In this document: piece after piece, positions 61,955-64,000 of the stretch
How positions within the stretch are numbered: the first letter of the stretch is position 1
Layout: every line of letters starts with the position of its first letter
Assembly (NCBI RefSeq): GCF_040207125.1
Contig: NZ_CP157940.1
Span: forward strand, 558,001 to 622,000
From: Lacrimispora sp. BS-2
GTDB taxonomy: Bacteria; Bacillota; Clostridia; Lachnospirales; Lachnospiraceae
Direction of reading: 5' to 3'
Length of the DNA stretch: 64,000 nucleotides
Notes under the pieces: model-generated
Seen by the model: only the letters and a program-made list of their open reading frames with translations
What the model was told of the DNA's origin: nothing
The model's database searches: none
Translations under genes and position numbers: made by a program

Positions 61955-62449
61955 TTGGCACCCAATGATAATATACATTTTGGAAAAAATGCTTTTGAAC
62001 AATGGGCTGAGTCATTATTGTGTGACGAGTATTTTATAAATGAAGATATGCAGTTTACTAATTATCCGGGTTTTCATATCGCCGGAGTAAAAGCAGGGTG
62101 GTTTGATATACTATTAGTGGATAGAGCGAAAACCATAAATATCACTGCGTCTAATTATCTCGGTCATGATGCTCCTTTTGAACTTCTCAAAGCAGTAAAT
62201 GACTTGACCATTGTTAATACAGATGATAAATCAAAAACAAACTGGATATCTTGGGATGATGAGCCCGGTACATATATTTGGAAATTAGAAAGACAAAATG
62301 AAACAATAAACATTAACATATACGAATCACAAACAATTCCCAAAGATAGAAAACATCTTGAGAAAGAAGAAACATATCGTATCGATTTTGAAACAAATGG
62401 CGAATTTCTTGGGTTTGTAAAAGAAGTTTCCAGATGCAGAGTTATATAA
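61955..62449 (+). CDS. Unknown protein, N-terminus probably lost
   Basis: The frame has no ATG near its beginning; the first start-like codon is TTG at 61955, and protein-like sequence (YENIPVWVSLAPNDNIHFGK) extends upstream of it to about 61928. The product is acidic and mixed alpha/beta with no signal peptide: AGWFDILLVDRAKTINITAS, KTNWISWDDEPGTYIWKLER. I do not recognise a family. It may be a truncated gene or use a TTG start without a clear ribosome site. Confidence 0.5.
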   Translation: MAPNDNIHFGKNAFEQWAESLLCDEYFINEDMQFTNYPGFHIAGVKAGWFDILLVDRAKTINITASNYLGHDAPFELLKAVNDLTIVNTDDKSKTNWISWDDEPGTYIWKLERQNETININIYESQTIPKDRKHLEKEETYRIDFETNGEFLGFVKEVSRCRVI

Positions 62450-62977
62450 AATGAGATCGTTTATTCATACAATCAGGCAGAATAGAAGCTAATTCTATTT
62501 TTCTGCTGATCGATCAGTGAAGATTTTTGGAGGTAATATCCTGCCGCAAAGGGGTTAACAGATACATACGGCATCATTATTGCATACTCAAGGCATACAG
62601 AAGTTGTAGTCCTACTGCAACGGACGAAGAAATAGAAAAATGAATATCTGATATATAAAAAGCGTGGAGGTTTGAACAGCCTTCATGTTTTTATATATTT
62701 ATTAAGGAAAGGAAAAACATATGAAAAATGTCATGTGATTACCAGCTATAGTTTTGATATGCCTGAACAGCCAGTTATTTCAGCATATCTTGACGTCATA
62801 CCAAAACGCCGATATAATAAGGTGATAAAATTGACAATGCAACAACCAAATAATCTTGTTTAATTAATCGCAGGCGGGGTAAAGTGGTATTTTGGCACGA
62901 AGTATAAAAGAACGGTTGCATCACATTGTGAAGTTTGTATCAAATGATATCGGAAATAAATACCACAGGAGGTAATC
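62450..62977. other. Intergenic region before the ABC-F gene
   Basis: No gene with a ribosome site was seen. A 63-codon plus-strand frame at 62672 has poor composition. The last ~100 bp must hold the ABC-F promoter; no leader hairpin or resistance-type attenuator peptide was obvious. Confidence 0.4.
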
Positions 62978-64000
62978 ATGATTAAGGTTCAAAACTTGTC
63001 CTACTCATATCCGCAAAAGGATTTATATAAAAAAGTTTCATTTACAATAGAAGATAATGTACATTGTGCATTGATTGGTACCAACGGTACAGGAAAAAGT
63101 ACGTTACTCGATTTACTAATGCACCCGGAAGAGTATCTGTACGATGGGAAAATAGTAATTGACAATACAGACAGAATCGGATATGTCAGCCAATTTTCGC
63201 AATTAGACCCAAAAGAAGATATGACCGTGTTTCAGTATATCAGCGATGAATTTGTAAAGCATGAGCAGAAAATATTTGACTTTTGTAAGGAAATGGAGAC
63301 TGCTGTAGACCTGGAAAGTATCTTCGAGGAATATCAAAAAGAGTTAGATGAATGGAATGCCATTGATGGAGAGTCTCACGAAATCAATATTAAGAAACAA
63401 TTAAAACTAGCTGATTTGCAAAAGTTAGAAGAACAGAAAATCAGTAGTCTGAGTGGTGGAGAATTTAAGCTGGTTCAGGTAATCAGAGAGATGATGTTGA
63501 GTCCAAGGCTTCTTGTTATGGATGAACCGGATGTATTTTTGGATTTTAAACATCTGAATGCATTAAGAAATCTGATCAATGCCCACAAAGGAACGCTTCT
63601 TATTATCACTCATAACCGGTACTTGCTAAACCATTGCTTTAACAAGATACTTCACATGGAAAATATGGAGGTTCAGGAATTTAATGGAACCTATACAGAA
63701 TATAATTATGAGCTTCTGGCTATGAAGATTGATTTAGAAGAAGCAGCAGCTGCAGACCAAGCTGAGATTGACCGTCAAAGTAAAATCTTACAAAAATCCA
63801 GAGCGAGAGCGTCGGAAATGGACAACGCATCCCTTGGAAGAGCCGTACACGCAAGACAGACCTTGGTGGACCGCCTGAAAGCAAGAAAAACAAAGGCCCC
63901 TTTCGTAGATATCAAACAGCCCGAAATTTATTTTGAACTGGAAAACGAAGTGGCAGATGAAAATATTCTGGAATTGACGGATTATAGCGCTGCATTTGAT
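62978..64000 (+). CDS. ABC-F family ATPase, N-terminal part (cut by window end)
   Basis: 341 codons are visible from the ATG at 62978 (ACAGGAGGT upstream). No membrane segment. The first ATPase domain has Walker A GTNGTGKST, signature LSGGEFK, Walker B LLVMDEPD and H-loop IITHNR. The linker after it (KIDLEEAAAADQAEIDRQSK, LGRAVHARQTLVDRLKARKT) is the inter-domain arm that reaches the peptidyl-transferase centre in ribosome-acting ABC-F proteins. The usual EPTNHLD is EPDVFLD here. Possible role in translation or antibiotic protection; the type cannot be set without the second domain. Confidence 0.9.
   Translation, partial: MIKVQNLSYSYPQKDLYKKVSFTIEDNVHCALIGTNGTGKSTLLDLLMHPEEYLYDGKIVIDNTDRIGYVSQFSQLDPKEDMTVFQYISDEFVKHEQKIFDFCKEMETAVDLESIFEEYQKELDEWNAIDGESHEINIKKQLKLADLQKLEEQKISSLSGGEFKLVQVIREMMLSPRLLVMDEPDVFLDFKHLNALRNLINAHKGTLLIITHNRYLLNHCFNKILHMENMEVQEFNGTYTEYNYELLAMKIDLEEAAAADQAEIDRQSKILQKSRARASEMDNASLGRAVHARQTLVDRLKARKTKAPFVDIKQPEIYFELENEVADENILELTDYSAAFD

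Overview
The window looks like chromosome of an anaerobic, spore-forming-type Firmicute of the Lachnospiraceae (Lacrimispora/Lachnoclostridium-like). This is inferred from an oxygen-sensitive class III ribonucleotide reductase, purine-rich Shine-Dalgarno sites (AGGAGG) before most genes, moderate GC, and many clostridial family members (EFR1 ferredoxin, an FtsA-like C-terminus, DUF6809/DUF6550/DUF6076 proteins, a large serine recombinase). No species assignment is possible by reading alone.

Layout. 1-8.2 kb is housekeeping and sugar metabolism: the end of an FtsA-like protein, nrdD, a KduD/gluconate-5-dehydrogenase-like SDR with a GntR/FCD regulator and a carbohydrate-binding-like protein, mannose-6-phosphate isomerase plus ROK sugar kinase, and a secreted 12-cysteine protein. 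8.3-14.3 kb holds small genes, including two under 60 codons, and a stretch littered with gene remnants (sigma-factor start, ABC ATPase tail, serine-recombinase piece, truncated cupin) around DUF5131, VOC and AraC genes. 14.6-22 kb is conserved chromosome: tRNA-Val, a CAT-like acetyltransferase, tRNA-Pro, HAD phosphatase, dihydrolipoyl dehydrogenase, aminopeptidase P, an XRE regulator, a diguanylate cyclase and a prolyl-tRNA deacylase.

22.2-47.2 kb is the main accessory region. The rRNA methyltransferase gene rlmD is interrupted near its 3' end (about 23.69 kb) by a ~23.2 kb element whose serine recombinase lies at the junction. The displaced last ~105 codons of rlmD lie at 46.88-47.19 kb, next to a related copy of the junction sequence. 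The element carries a sigma-like factor with a structured leader, an XRE regulator, a frameshifted ISL3 insertion and small ICE-type proteins. Its cargo is a ~9 kb surface module: a HTH protein, histidine kinase and response regulator, then a separate operon for an 89-aa protein and a 2,141-aa SLH/choline-binding-repeat surface protein. It also has a RepA-like ATPase with two ribbon-helix-helix proteins, a chimeric recombinase remnant, and UPF0158 and SWIM-domain genes. No relaxase or type IV secretion gene is visible, so the element looks decayed or dependent on help in trans.

47.2-57.5 kb begins with a defective IS66 and a broken four-helix-bundle gene, then a redox cluster: TetR and EFR1 ferredoxin, divergent from aldehyde dehydrogenase, an OYE-type NADH:flavin oxidoreductase, ArsR, a broken chemoreceptor and a ferredoxin-nitroreductase. 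GTCTA-type inverted repeats between the two arms are the likely TetR sites. 57.5-64 kb has a chimeric recombinase fragment, a transporter fragment, a phosphodiesterase, a peptide-deformylase-like protein, the peroxide-defence pair bcp-yaaA, an uncertain ORF and the start of an ABC-F ATPase cut by the window edge.
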